The notes beneath the pieces are model-generated. The model was not told the origin of the DNA. It worked only from the letters and a program-made list of their open reading frames with translations, and did not search any database. From Patagioenas fasciata (Eukaryota; Chordata; Aves; Columbiformes; Columbidae), in the NCBI RefSeq assembly GCF_037038585.1, contig NC_092559.1, forward strand, positions 22,120,488 through 22,184,487: a stretch of DNA of 64,000 nucleotides, read 5' to 3'. Made by a program: the position numbers and the translations under genes. Positions 1 through 11,300 of the stretch are shown here, piece by piece. Numbering within the stretch: position 1 is the first letter of the stretch; every line of letters begins with the position of its first letter.

Positions 1-58
1 ACTTACTAGGCATTAAGTAAAAAGAATGGTATTCATTAAGATAAGCAGGAGAAGGCTA

Positions 59-287
59 CCCTGTTTCCCCAAAAATAAGACAGGGTCTTATATTAATTTT
101 TGCTCCAAAACTTATTACTTTTTTATATGTATAGCTACCTAGACACTATTTAAATTGACATTTTTTAATGAACTGTAACTAGGGCTTATTTTTGGCGTAG
201 GGCTTATATTTCAAGCATCCTCAAAAATCCTGAAAAATCATGCTAGCGTTTATTTTCTGGGTAGGTCTTATTTTGGGGGAAACAGGG
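59..287. mobile_element. MITE-like palindromic DNA transposon, TA target duplication
   Basis: The element begins CCCTGTTTCCCC followed by an AAAATAAGAC-type run and ends with the inverse (GTCTTATTTTGGGGGAAACAGGG). It is bounded on both sides by TA (57-58 and 288-289), as for Tc1/mariner-type insertions. The interior is AT-rich and has no coding capacity, so it is a non-autonomous element of about 229 bp. The superfamily is inferred only from the TA duplication and the terminal repeats. Confidence 0.7.
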
Positions 288-660
288 TAAGACACAATGC
301 GCTTGCTCTTAGAAGACAAGGTGATGAGACCAGCACAAGGACCAGTTCAGACTGTCTTTGCGGTTACAAGCCAAATAACAAAGGAACTGTGCCTGCCCAG
401 GACTTGAGGTCAAACAGCAGGGCGGCTGAGAAAGACTTACTTCCTCCCAGGACTCTCGCAAGACCCCTGACTCATTGAACTGCGCATGTGCTGGGGACAT
501 TTACATATAGAATCATATAATCATTTCATTTGCAAGAGATCCTCAGGTTCACTGAGTCCAACAATAACGTAACTCTAGCACTAAACCATATGTGAAGTGG
601 TTCCAAGAAATGTAATGCATATGTAAAGGATTTCCTGGAAATGTAATGAATATGCATGAT
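288..660. other. unassigned stretch, LTR-like with a possible CR1 tail
   Basis: No gene is visible. About 509-580 resembles a degraded minus-strand CR1 3' end (AGAATCATATAATCATTTCA and GTCCAACAAT). The last 80 bases (GTAATGCATATG, GTAATGAATATG) resemble the upstream part of the solo LTR at 6172-6797. Both assignments are weak. Confidence 0.3.
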
Positions 661-2171
661 TGTGGCAGATGCACTCGACCCCCCCTCAGCCAAACCAGCA
701 GCAGTTTGGTCCAGGCTCCAGAGGAGGTAAGGGCCTGAGCCATAGCCAGGCCAAGAACTCCTTCCAGGAGACCCACAAGGAAGCAGGATGGCACACTGAA
801 TGCCAGTAACTTGTGAGCGCAGTGAGTCTTTTGCATACTTTTCCTACTGCATGCAATTTGACTACGAGTCAACCACTTCATTCTATGAATATGACAGCCT
901 AGATGAGCCCACTTTGAGCTCTCCCTGCTAAATAAGTGAGCTGTATGGCAATGGTTTTACTACTCACAGGTCAGTGGATGAGCCCAATTCAAGTTCAGTA
1001 TTAATCATTTAGTTTAAGTAGATGCACACCAAATGTAATGAATCATTTAGCGGTATAAAGTAGTATGTTTTTTAATATACTCTTTTCTTTATGTTACTTG
1101 GTAAGCTGGATTTGCTAAAATTTTAAGCTGTAAAGTTGAAGAGAAACTGCCAAATTCATGTATACCGTGATTAAGTTACAAAAGATGTACCCATCATTAA
1201 CCAATTGACGTGATAAATGCTTTCTGACCATCTGCAAAACGAGGGGATATTTTTCAAGTTTTAGATCCTTCTGCATGACAAGAGAGAGACAGGAGATTAA
1301 GTAATACATTGATTAGAAGCAGAGTTTATATTTAAATAATAATTAATAGATGTATTGTAAGAAACTAAACAATTATAACTAACTTCATCAGTTATTTTTT
1401 AGTATAGATGTATGTCAAAATTTTCAAAAATTGTAATACATATGTAATAATTATGTGAATATAAGCAATGCAAGAGCATCCAGTCTTTGGAGCACTTATG
1501 GAGGATGATCCCCAGTGTTCCCCAGCACTGATAAAATAAAAGAATGCTGCTTAACAGTATAACTGACTCTGTCGTTAAGTTTATTTCTCCATTTCAAAGT
1601 TCTGCTCATATTTACCAAAAGCAACTACAGACTACACTGAACACTTGAAAGATAAGGTCTAGTTTGCACTTTGCTTGGAAAAACAGAACTAATGGGAAAA
1701 ACGACGATCCAAGGCTAACACGGAGACATTACAGACATCTGCAAAACAGGGCCTATTTTGCACTTTGCTGAGAAGAAAGGATTTATTCAGACAAAACAGT
1801 ACCTGCAAGGCTATGGACCATAAATAATGTCTAAGCTGAACAAAATAAAGGCCGACATGGAATCAGAGAAAAAGATCCAATGAGAAGCAAGAAGACCTCA
1901 AAATGAAATATTGCTATTGGACTGAATCATGGTACGAATGATTTGCAAAGATATAAAAGTCTATGGTTTTCTATGCTCAGGTCGGAACCTCTGTGCAGGT
2001 ACCCAGCTTGAGCCAGTCCTCCTGCTATTCTACTCCATTAAATTTTTTTTTTCTGAGAATTTGTTTCCTGAAAGTCTGCTCTGCATACGGTTATCAGACC
2101 TCGCCTGAAAGTTTGCCTCTGGAGTTCTAAAATACAGACTCCGGAGTGAACGGTTATCAGGGAGAGAAGAA
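661..2171 (+). repeat. LTR of family L, copy 1 (3'-truncated, interrupted)
   Basis: It starts TGTGGCAGATGCAC, as do three other copies in this window (38346, 40510, 46498). The body is colinear with the complete copy at 40510-41751, including the promoter-like ATATAAAAG near 1952 and an ATTAAA near 2036. It is split by the solo LTR at 1137-1596. It stops at about 2171, before the family's GCGACA end, where unrelated ERV sequence begins. Confidence 0.75.
1137..1596 (+). repeat. solo LTR (family N) inside LTR L1, TSD AAGT
   Basis: This segment begins TGAAGAGAAACTGCC, ends CATTTCA and is flanked by AAGT on both sides (1133-1136 and 1597-1600). Removing it restores the family L sequence seen at 40510. 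AATAAAAG near 1535 is consistent with plus orientation. The length is 460 bp. A 4-bp duplication fits gamma-like or ERVL-like integrases. Confidence 0.7.
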
Positions 2172-2513
2172 TCTTAAGAATTTTAAACTCAAATAACATT
2201 TTCTGAGAACTCTGTTCAGCTGCATATCCCACAAGAAAATGCTTGGAAAGCACAGATCTGCTTGCTGCAATCAGAACAGCAAAGTGAGCAAGAAATCTCC
2301 AAGGAAATTTTGGATACTGTATTTTCACTAGTATGGGCAGCTAAAGTACCTGGTAAAGCCAACACTACACTAACAGAACTGAGACAGAACTGAAACAGGA
2401 CTTCAATTCGGTAAGGAAAAACAACATCCAATAAACATGGAAGCCAAAGTGGGGTTAGAGACTTTGATTAACAAGTTTATGCACTATGGACTTTTGCAGG
2501 AATGTCAATCAGA
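2172..2513 (+). pseudogene. fragment of the E/F-type ERV internal region
   Basis: The segment is colinear with about 49990-50290 of provirus F and with the reverse complement of about 32240-32510 in E. Shared blocks include CTTGCTGC, GAAATCTCCAAGGAAATTTTGG and the start of CAACATCCAATAAACATGG. There is no long open frame and no LTR beside it. It looks like an internal fragment joined to the broken end of L1. Confidence 0.6.
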
Positions 2514-2561
2514 ATATGTATGTATGTATGTATGTATGTATGTCTGTCTGTCTGTCTGTTT
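2514..2561. repeat. (TATG)n(TCTG)n microsatellite at a CR1 3' tail
   Basis: About six TATG units followed by four TCTG units abut the 3' end of the minus-strand CR1 that begins at about 2562. Avian CR1 normally ends in short ATTCTGTGA-type repeats, so this tail is replaced or expanded. Confidence 0.8.
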
Positions 2562-2951
2562 GGGATTGGAAGGGACCTCAAAAGATCATCTAGTCCAATC
2601 CCCCTGCTGGAGCAGGAACGCCTAGGTGAGGTCGCACAGGAATGTGTCCAGGCAGGCTTTGAATGTCTCCAGGGAAGGAGACTCCACAACCTCCCTGGGT
2701 AGCCTGTTCCAGTGCTCTGTTACCCTCACTGAGAAGAAGTTCTTTCTCAAATTTAAGTGGAACCTCTTGTGTTCCAGCTTGATCCCATTGCCCCTTGTCC
2801 TATCATTGTTTGCCACTGAGAAGAGCCTGACTCCATCCTCGTGGCACTCACCCTTTATATATTTATAAACATTAATAAGGTTACCCCTCAGTCTCCTCTT
2901 CTCCAAACTAAAGAGACCCAGCTCCCTCAGCCTTTCTTCATAAGGGAGAAA
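2562..2951 (-). mobile_element. CR1 LINE, 3' fragment
   Basis: The plus strand reads GGGATTGGAAGGGACCTC then ATCTAGTCCAATCC, the reverse of the CR1 3' UTR. Translating 2906-2622 on the minus strand gives the ORF2 C-terminal tail (motifs [32 protein letters not shown]). The copy is 5'-truncated at about 2951, where a 20-bp tandem duplication (ATAAGGGAGAAATAATACTC, twice) marks the junction with the next element. Confidence 0.85.
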
Positions 2952-4506
2952 TAATACTCATAAGGGAGAAATAATACTCCAATTTTGCCAGTAAAGAAAC
3001 CACATTCTATGGAATACTGGTTGATACAATATTTGAGAGCCATTAATCCTATTGTGATAAATGTGCACCTGGTAGTGCCAAAGCCCATACACTCTTCGAC
3101 TAATATAGCAGGAAATAACATTTATTTTACTGTTTTAGACTTGAAAGATGCATTTTCTGTATACGATGGGATTTAGAGAGCCAGAAGCTTTTCACCTTTG
3201 AATGGGAAAGACCTACCACTGGAAGAAAGATGCAGCTTGCTAGACTGTTTGCCAAAAGGACTTAAGAACAATCCTGCTTTGTTTGGTGACATACTGGTAA
3301 AATAATTAGAAGCTTGGCAGGTATCTGTGACTGTGTTGCTGATTCAGGAGGCAGGGAAATTAACTTTGGGACAGCAGATTACTGCATTTGCACCATATGC
3401 TGTGGCCTCAGTGCTGGAACAACAAGGACACCGTTGGCTGTCACCTGGTACAGTACCAAGCAGCATTACTGGAACAGGATGATGTAGGTTTAAAAACAAC
3501 AACATTTTGAATCCTGCTATTCTATTGCTTATATTTAATCATAACCAACTACTGAACAAGTTTTTTCTAGCAGACCAGACTTAAAGGATTCTCCACTGGA
3601 AGATGCAGAGTAGACTCTGTTCATGGGAGCAGTTTTGCTCTGAGTGAAGAACGACCATCTGGATATGCTGTGGTAACTAGAGAATATAACTGAATCACAA
3701 TCATTGCCATCAAATATGTCAGCACAGAAAGCTGAGCTGATTGCTTTGATTAGAGCCTAAGAACTGTAACAAGGCGAGTGGGTTAATATATAGAGACTCT
3801 GCATATGCTTTTGGAATTGTGCATGCACATGAGACAATGTGGAAAGAAAGAGGACTTCTGACTTTACAAGTATCACCAGAGGTGTCAGTAATGCATTGTA
3901 AGGCTCACCAATTTGGACAATCTGAAGTTAAACTGCAAAGAAAGTGGCCAATGAAGCGATAATGTGTGCCTTGATCCTACAAAACCTATATGAGAGTAGA
4001 TGCTATGATAGTAAGTGTTAAAAGATATGCAATTTGACCTAAAATGCAAAGTTGTAAGATCGGGTTAAAGCCTCCACCTGGAGAGGTAAAAAGAGGGAAT
4101 TTTCTGGGACAATTTTGGTAAATTGATTTTTCTGAATTTTCCAGATGACCTGAAACTTTCCCATGACGGACCAACAAAACTAGGGAAGTAGCAAAGAAAT
4201 TATTGAATAAAATCATACCAAGGTTTGGCCGTTCCACATTTTATAGTAGAAATAATACAGACCATTTCTACTCTTCTAGGGGTAAGATGGGATTTACATA
4301 CCCCTTAGAGACTTCATTGTAGTGGGAAGGTAGAAATAATGAATCAATCTATAAAAAGACAATTAGCTAAATTGTGACAGGAATCTCATGCAAAATGGAT
4401 AGATGTATTGTAAATTGTTTTCCTGAGAATTCACATTACTTCAAGAATAAGAGAAAAAGTAAGCCCTTCTGAAATATTGTATGGGAGACCCTATTCAGTA
4501 AACTTG
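2952..4506 (+). pseudogene. gamma-like ERV pol remnant (RT, RNase H, integrase)
   Basis: The first open piece (about 2985-3176) reads like the start of a gammaretroviral-type reverse transcriptase: a LRAINPIV segment and YFTVLDLKDAF, the latter holding the first catalytic Asp region. Near 3720-3860 there is an RNase H-like stretch (AELIALIRA, then AYAFGIVHAH), and near 4080-4230 an integrase-like one (REVAKKLLNKIIPRFG). Stops and frameshifts are dense throughout and no LTR or gag is attached. Class I (gamma-like) assignment rests on these short motifs. Confidence 0.55.
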
Positions 4507-5223
4507 TGTCCTGGTTTTGTTAAAAACAAGACCAGTTCTCTTTTAGTGATTTTTCCTTTCAGCTAAGTTCAGCTAAGTGCCTTCTAAGTAACTGCATATT
4601 TTTCCTAGACACTGTACTGGTGCTGATAAGAGGACCAACGGAATGCTGAAGAAGCTCATGCTTAGATTTATTACTATGGTAACCAAGGTTAACGGATAAT
4701 GGGACATATTTGGAAGGAGGAGTGGATGGAACAACTGACTAAAATTGACCAACTGAGTATTCCATCCCATAATCATCATGTACCCTATATAAGAGCAGAG
4801 ATCACAAGGGTCTCGCCTCTTCGACCGTGGCTAGAATCTGGAGAAAACCTTGTCTGTCTGCCTGTGATCTATAGGCCTCAGGCCCTGCATCCTTGAAATC
4901 CATTTTCTGGTTTGCTGTGAAGTCCCGCCCATGACTTCCGGGTGCCTGCCCTACACCTGCTGGAGCCAAGCTCCTAGCTCCGCCGCTGCTGGAGTGATGC
5001 CAACTCCATATCGGACATTCAAGATTGCTTTTGTATATTTTGTATATATATTTATTCTCTATTTATTAGTAGCATTAGTAAAACCTTTAAAATTTTTCCA
5101 ACTTGTAAGACTCTTTCTAACTTGAAGTCCTTCTTCCTTATCTTTCTATCACCTTTTATGGTGGTGGGGATTAACAGAGGGCATCTGCCATTGTTTATTG
5201 TTGCCTTGCTTTAAACCTTGACA
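4507..5223 (+). repeat. LTR of ERVL-type element H (older relative of the A/B LTR)
   Basis: It starts TGTCCTGGTTTTGTTAAAAA, the same start as the LTRs at 11301 and 21821, and ends CCTTGACA. A TATATAAGAG-like promoter lies near 4785. The length is 717 bp, against 662 bp in A. The body is clearly diverged, so it is an older subfamily. It is followed by an ERVL-type gag fragment, as expected for a 5' LTR. The PBS region (about 5230-5250) is not clearly recognisable. Confidence 0.7.
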
Positions 5224-6018
5224 GATTTAATTTGTGACCCATACAGGGAGAGATGAACGTATGGGGAAAGAGAAAGTATGGATAGAGAGAGCCATACGGG
5301 GATAAGATAAGAAAAAAACTGTAACAGGTTTTGTTTAAAGGATGCTGTTGCAAATTTGGTTGGATTTAATAATGTCTTTTTTGGGATTAATTCTTATTGT
5401 TAATATTTTTGTGTGGAATGTCATCTCTGGAAGTCAGAATAAAGTTGTTATAAAAGTTTTGTTCATGGGTTGTGTAGAAGTGATTTATTTAATCCTAATT
5501 AAGCCAATGATGTATTTCTATTAATTGTTATCATACTTCAGGAGTATGCATTTTTGGAATTCTTTGGTAGAAGCAGAAGAAATTAAAGAGACCTGTGCCT
5601 TTTGTTTTCTCAGTTTCAGGAGTGATATTTTAGGACAGCTATTTAACTATTCTCTGCCTGTGGCATTAGAGCAAATTATAGATGCTTTGGGGAATTTTGA
5701 ATATCCCTGGACATTTGAGTGAAGAGTCTCTGGAATGTGTGTCAGTCTTTGCTAGTGACAGGAATTGCCGCTCTTAAAGCTACAAGCACTTCAGCCACTG
5801 AAATGCCCATGCCAGCTACTGTACCCCCCTAGACAGATTCTGCAACTACGTCAGTTCTTATAACAGATACAATAGCTACTGCACCCCCCTCAACAGACTC
5901 TGCAGCAACTCCAGTTCCTGACTTGGATACTGCAGCCACTACAACTGCAACATCAGTTACTGCATCCACTCAAACCCCCACAACATGTGATGTGGCCATT
6001 CAGACTTGAACAGTATTA
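5224..6018 (+). pseudogene. ERVL-type gag fragment (element H)
   Basis: The frame opens at ATG 5342, has an in-frame TAA at 5522 and continues to 5722. It begins with hydrophobic segments (FLGLILIVNIFVW, then FMGCVEVIYLILI). It shares the ALGNFEYPW block with the gag of A and B (ENFEYPW at about 12490). A Thr/Ala/Pro-rich low-complexity stretch follows to about 6010, then a CR1 end cuts the element off. It supports the hydrophobic N-terminus being a family trait. Confidence 0.6.
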
Positions 6019-6134
6019 GTTCACAGAATCACAGAATGTTAGGGATTGGAAGGGACCTCAAAAGATCATCTAGTCCAATCCCCCTGCTGGAGCAGGAACA
6101 CCTAGATGAGGCTACACAGGAATGTGTCCAGGCC
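6019..6134 (-). mobile_element. CR1 3' end fragment
   Basis: The plus strand begins TCACAGAATCACAGAATG then GGATTGGAAGGGACC, which is the reverse of the canonical CR1 3' end. Only about 115 bp remain. It sits between the gag fragment of H and the U5 remnant of ERV I. Confidence 0.85.
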
Positions 6135-6831
6135 TTAATTTTGCTCTTCGAGATCAAGGTAAATGAACCATTGATACAGGGAATTAACAATTAACTAATT
6201 AACACTTAAAGAACTAACACTTAAAGACTTAAAGAACTAACAGAGAGCTAACCCTTTAACCCACATCACTATTGCCTAACCTTGCTTAGCTTTGTGTAAC
6301 TTATTGTATGAGAAAAAGGAGTTCGCTGACGCCTTGCAAAGATAGTAATCCTTGGGTGCATCCTTGGTGCATCCTTGGGTGAACTAGATAACAGAAACTT
6401 GGGCACAGGACAGGGGATATGCCAGTTTTAACCAACTCAGCAGTCTGAGTCCTAACCAACTCATCACACTGGACCAAAGGTGACGGTGTACAGAGAAGAG
6501 GACCCGGGTTCATGATCACTGCGCAGGTGCAACTAGGAGGAACCGGAGGTGGAGACTATGGAAATGGTCTCCTGGAACTCATTGTAATAAGAGCTGCCTT
6601 CTCGGGGACAGGTTATGAATATGTATAGGCATTCCTAAAACTTTCATGAATATGTAACACTTGACTGCATTTAACCAAGCTCACAGCTACTGTAATTTTA
6701 CACATGTATTAGGTGAAATTATCCCTCATGTGTCCAGCGCTGTAAATACATACCTTCTTTACAATCTTAAGGGTTGTAAGATCATTTCTGCGCCTCACCA
6801 TCATGAGTCCATCACCGAATGCACCGTGACA
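6135..6831 (+). repeat. 5' LTR remnant (U5 end) of ERV I, split by a solo LTR
   Basis: Bases 6135-6171 (TTCGAGATCAAGGTAAATGAACC) and 6798-6831 (CATCATGAGTCCAT to CCGTGACA) match, in order, the end of the LTR at 10433-11217. The intervening 626 bp is another LTR (6172-6797). The U3 and R parts are gone, replaced by a CR1 end. The LTR terminus CCGTGACA is followed six bases later by the presumed PBS. Confidence 0.65.
6172..6797. repeat. solo LTR (family J) inserted in U5 of ERV I, TSD CCAT
   Basis: It begins TGATACAGGG, ends GCGCCTCA and is flanked by CCAT at 6168-6171 and 6798-6801. Removing it restores the U5 seen in the 3' LTR of ERV I. No coding sequence or second copy is visible. Orientation was not settled. 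Confidence 0.65.
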
Positions 6832-6837
6832 TTAAAT

Positions 6838-6855
6838 TGGCATCACGGACAGGAT
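6838..6855 (+). other. presumed primer-binding site of ERV I
   Basis: TGGCATCACGGACAGGAT begins six bases after the LTR terminus CCGTGACA, the same spacing as in element A. It opens with TGG as expected for a CCA tRNA end. The CAGGAT end resembles tRNA-Ser sites, but the middle does not match well, so the primer is undecided. Confidence 0.45.
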
Positions 6856-7142
6856 TCTGGGAAACAGAGGAGTGCAGGTAGTGTAGAGGGCTCTGTCTCT
6901 TGGAATCAAACCAGAAGATCTCAAAGTGCAAAAGGGGTGTTGCTCTCATGTTGATGAGAATTGTCTGCTAGGGAGAGTGAAGGGGTAATCTTATTTGTTA
7001 GTATAACTAAGTTGAGCCTTCCCGTAGCAGATTTTTGGCCCCTTCAACCACTCAGGAAAGAGAAGGGTGATGCAGCAGTTGCTGTGGCTTTTGTAACTAA
7101 GTTGTGCCTTCCCATAGTGGGTTTTGCCCCTTCGTAATAAGA

Positions 7143-8136
7143 ATGACTGAAAAGGCTAATAATCGAGATGTGAGAAGTCGAGACTCGTTCTACACACTTT
7201 TAGCAGAGTATGGGGCTTGACCCTCCGTACCTGGAGAAGACTGGGCTCATGATAATTGGGCTAATTTACAGAGTGTAGTAGACCGAGTGATTTCTTTATA
7301 GACTAAGTCTAAGTTTAGATCAAATAAGGATAAAGCTATAGTCTGTGCTGTCCTAGGAGCTAACCTAGTAGCAGCGATTGAAGATCATCTCAGACGATGT
7401 AGTAATGAAAGCAAAATTATAGAATCCCTTGAAAATCTGGTGCAGATTTTGCAAAAAACTACCTTCAGTTTAGAACAACAATTAGAAAAAGAGAAGGAAG
7501 AAAATAGCTTATTAAAAAAAATATTTAAAAAACACAGGAGTGCTGAGAGAGTGGGAGCTAGAAGAGAAAAGTATCCGACAAATAAATCAAATCAATGAGG
7601 AGCATACTGACCCTCACATTACAAGTAAGCAAACACCTTACACTGACACTGAGCTGACCAAACTAAAGAAAGAGTGTGGTCACCTCCCTAAAGAATCTGA
7701 AATGGAGTACGTGTGACACGTATCCCTAACTGGGGGAGAACCCCTGGCAATCACTGGCACACCCAATCAATTGCTAGAAAGTGTACACAAAGCAGCCTGC
7801 TTGCAAATGATACATGAAAGAAAATTGATTCCCGAATATGAATCCCCAATGATGCTGCCAGTGAATCCTGACATGATAACTCCCTTGATAAGGGGACTTC
7901 CAGAGTCTCTCCGAGAAACAGGAAAACTAGAACCTCCATTCCCTAGTAGTGGGCAGGGGGATGGAGGATGGATTTATATCCAACAGCTCACACACACAAA
8001 GAGGGGAGATTTATTGATCACGGCTATAGTGGGTCCTAAGCATGCACTTGTAACCTTTTTAATCGATGCCAGTGCACAGATTTCTGCTCTGAAGGAAGAA
8101 GATGCTAAAAGGTGTGGGGTTTCTCCCTTGAAGTGA
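7143..8136 (+). pseudogene. ERV I gag-protease remnant
   Basis: The frame opens near 7143 (MTEKANNRD) and is broken many times. A stretch near 7330-7400 (KDKAIVCAVLGANLVAA) matches the gag of ERV T (KGKAMICAVLGAALIAA). A Lys/Glu-rich coiled-coil-like stretch follows (about 7430-7560). The last open segment, 7771-8136, runs from a gag C-terminal piece (KAACLQM, MITPLIRGLPESL) straight into a protease-like segment LVTFLIDASAQISAL. There the expected DTG/DSG active site reads DAS. The gag-protease junction looks shortened by deletion. Confidence 0.6.
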
Positions 8137-9110
8137 CATTTTTGCGTCCTCAGTGCCTTACAGTCCACAGAACAATACCCCCTTCCCCTGGGTGCCAAGA
8201 AAGGTATCAAACCGGTTATACAAGAAATGTGAGAACAAAGAGTGGTAATAAATGCCCATTCTCTTTTTAACTCCCAGTGTGCCTGGGAGAAAAGTTTGTT
8301 CCTTGCTAGCCTGACTCTAGTAGAAGTAGAGAAGATTGCATGACAACAGCCGATCGTATTAAGAAGCTCATTTAAAATAATAAAAACAGTCACTTCTGGG
8401 GCCCGTACCCCTGATGAGGTGGTCCAGGAAGCCTCAGTATGAAAGTGGTATGCTCAGATTGAACACTATTGTAACATTTTCTCAATATCTGAAGGAACTT
8501 TAAAAAACCTAGCTATACAAGCTGTGGGCTGGGTAGCTTCTCATCAGGTAGATGGGGGATCCGCAGAAAATGGAATAACTGAGCTGATGAGTTAGCAAGA
8601 CTGGCCCCCGTACAAAAGGACCAAATTTCAGAAGACTGGGAACGCTTGTTAGAATGGTTACATGTAAAATGCAAACACACTGGAGCTAAAGGCTTGTATC
8701 ATGAAGCCCTGGTCAGCAAACAATGTCGAAGACAGCTTGAAAGGCACCCTTTAGAAGACAACCCTCTACATTTAAGGGAGGGTAAAGGTTTGTGGGATAT
8801 CTGGCAGGTGGATTATTTTAGCCCCTTTAAGCAAACAGGAGGTAAACATTTTGTGCTGGTGGGGGGGAATAACCCCAGAATTGGTCCAAACTGAAGCTTT
8901 TGGCAGGGCTACAGGTGAAAACACTGTGAAACAATTGTGAGAATGGTTTGGAACTTTTCCAAAACCACAAGCTGCACCCCCGGATAATTGTATCATTTTA
9001 ATTATTCTTGCCTCAAGGAGACGAGCCCTGTTTGTTTTCCTTTTTGCAGAAGAACTCTGAGGGAAACAGAGAATAACACAAATCATTCATTAATCGAATC
9101 TGAAGGCCTA
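8137..9110 (+). pseudogene. ERV I pol remnant (RT scraps and integrase)
   Basis: Only scraps of RT remain after the protease (EQYPLPLGAKKGIKPVI near 8160). From about 8646 an integrase zinc-binding/core piece is readable: WLHVKCKHTGAKG, then RRQLERHPLEDNPLHL, then DIWQVDYFSPFKQTGGKHFVLV, with the first core Asp in WQVDY. The frame ends at TGA near 8893 and the rest is shredded. Most of RT, RNase H and the integrase C-terminus is missing. Confidence 0.6.
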
Positions 9111-9189
9111 AATTTTTAAAATGACCAATAGTATAAGCTGCTAATGCTTTTCTACATCTTTTCACTTACCTACTGTAGTAATTGAATGG

Positions 9190-10391
9190 GAGTGGGATAG
9201 TAAAGATTAAGTTAAAGACCTAACTGGTGTGTTGGGGACAGGATTGGAAGTCTTAAATGGTATTGATTCAGAAATATTAATGAATAAATTGGCTACCAGA
9301 AGTAAATATAAAAGACACACTTAGTGTGGTCCAAAATAACCTTTCTTTGGCTCTCAGTTGTACTCAGGCACAACTGTGGATGCAATCAGTAGCCACCTCA
9401 ATCATAAGAGAAGCCACTTTACTTTAGTTTACTTTAGTAAACTTCACTTATAACCCCATCACAAACACAGCCACGACCTTTGTGTTAACCATACACAATG
9501 CTTCAATATACATAATTTACCCTATCATTGCATTAGGATTGAACCACAACAGAACTATACTCTATCCTTTCGAACACAGAGTATGGGTCCAAAAAGTAGA
9601 GGAAAAATGGCAAACTGTCAATTTAGAATCTTGTATTGTGCGAGAACAGCAAGGATTCATCTGTGAAAGTAATACAATCAGTGCTCAAGACATTTGTCTG
9701 AACACTGAGCAGAATTTTTGTCATTTTGAGATTCGTCCTGACAATCAAGAAACTGTATTAGTGTATATTGGCAAAGGTTGTGTGTGCTTGAGGACTGCTT
9801 GTAACTCTATATTAGTAGATACAGTGATGGTAAATATTAGAAATCATTCAAATTTTTGTGTTTGTAATTTTGTTAAAATTACTGGATGTGATTTTTCTTA
9901 TTTAGCACCAGTTATATCTCATCAACTTATACAATCTAATGATACACCGATTTACAAATTACTACCTACACCTGTCAGGATGAATCTCACATTGGTAAAG
10001 CAATTGTTGCAACACCACGACTTGATCAAGATCTTGGAAGAAGTTCAAGTAAATGGACAGAAAACCTTGATAACCGTTCACCACAATGCTGAAGAAATTC
10101 ACCGTGTGTTGAGTAGAAAAAGATGTTGAACATAAGTGGTGGGACACGCTTTTTGGGTGGTCACCTACTGCTACAGGCATCCTGAACAAGTTGTGTCACT
10201 CCATAGTTGTTCTCTTAGTATTAGTTTTGATAGGTTTTGTTCTGTCCGCCATATTGCATGTTTTAAATTGGAATTTGGTAAAGCGTTTGACACATTTAAC
10301 ATCTGTACTTAATGCACATAATTTGTTTAGTGTACCCTCCAATGTAGACATCCCTAAAACCATTGATACAAAGCGGATCACGTGGATATAA
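9190..10391 (+). pseudogene. ERV I envelope (env) remnant with a 215-codon open segment
   Basis: A frame-broken start (about 9190-9480) leads into an open stretch 9482-10129. That stretch is rich in Cys and N-glycosylation sequons, with GKGCVCLRTACNS near 9775 and FCVCNFVKITGC near 9860. After a stop at 10127 the next frame carries WWDTLFGWSP followed by a long hydrophobic anchor (VVLLVLVLIGFVLSAIL, about 10205-10255) and a short cytoplasmic tail. The order ectodomain, anchor, tail fits a retroviral transmembrane envelope subunit. I could not place a furin site or fusion peptide. It is non-functional as it stands. Confidence 0.65.
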
Positions 10392-10432
10392 ACCACTTTT
10401 CCTTTTCTTCCTCTATACCTCTCTTTGAGGAT

Positions 10433-11217
10433 TGTGTTACTGCCACAAGCTCCTGATAATAATGTTCAGCCATGGGGTGGTGCAGGAGTCAGTCCAAAGA
10501 ACAGTATCTGCTTGAACATTGCCATCAAGAACAGATGGACAACGACTTGGAGAGAGGCCTGAGGAAAAAAACTGTGTTATACAGGTCTCTCCGATCTGGG
10601 GACAATAGCTGTTGTCCAGAAGATGGATTTCCACCTGCTGCTTCAGCCAAACCTGCCCCCCCACCTCCTCCCTGTTACTAAGACCAATGAAGAAGAGCAT
10701 GCGCAGAGGCTCGCCGAGGGTCTTGAGGTCACCCAAAGGACCAGAAAGAGACCCCTGAACGTGAGACCACAAAGGCGCAGACAGGTTCTGGCAGGTGAAG
10801 CGGAGATTCTTCGAGCCTGTGCAGTTAAGCCTGGATTGCAAAACAAAGGCGGAGATTGGCCTCGACCCATGGGAGTGAGGGGGGGTGAAGAAGCATAAAA
10901 GATGGTTCCTGACTGGACATTGTTGAGGTCTCCCCACCAAAGGATCACGGATCACGACAGAGGACTGGCAGGATGCTGTTTGGGACCTGGGACCATAGGG
11001 ATGCCTTTGGACCCGTGATGGTAACCAACCCTCTTTCCCCCTTTCCTTTTTCTTTCCCTTTTTCTCTTTCTCTATCGCATGCCACTTTATGGGCAAAATA
11101 ATAAAGTAACACTGTTTGATTGAATTAAAACCCCTTGGCATTTTGGTTGTCTAATTTTGCGCTTCGAGATCAAGGTAAACGAACCATCATGAGTCCATTA
11201 CTGAATGGACCGTGACA
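10433..11217 (+). repeat. 3' LTR of ERV I
   Basis: It begins near TGTGTTACTGCCACAAGC after a degraded purine tract and ends CCGTGACA, matching the U5 remnant at 6135-6831. GCATAAAAGATGG near 10895 is promoter-like. AATAATAAAG near 11098 is the polyadenylation signal. It holds no gene; open frames here are incidental. Confidence 0.65.
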
Positions 11218-11300
11218 GTACCCCAAAGACAGTTTTAGGCAGACAACAAGTTCCAAAATAGACTTTATTCTGGCCAGAAAAGTGCAGCCAACAAACCAAC
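11218..11300 (-). repeat. K-family LTR fragment
   Basis: ACCCCAAAGACAGTTTTAGG, then ACAACAAGTTCCAAAAT and GACTTTATT, are colinear with the starts of the K LTRs at 57483 and 60691. Only about 80 bp remain, cut by the insertion of element A. Confidence 0.55.

Noticed and set aside
10437..11141. 234-codon minus-strand open frame
   Set aside because: It lies antisense within the 3' LTR of ERV I, is low complexity at the start, and has no motif.
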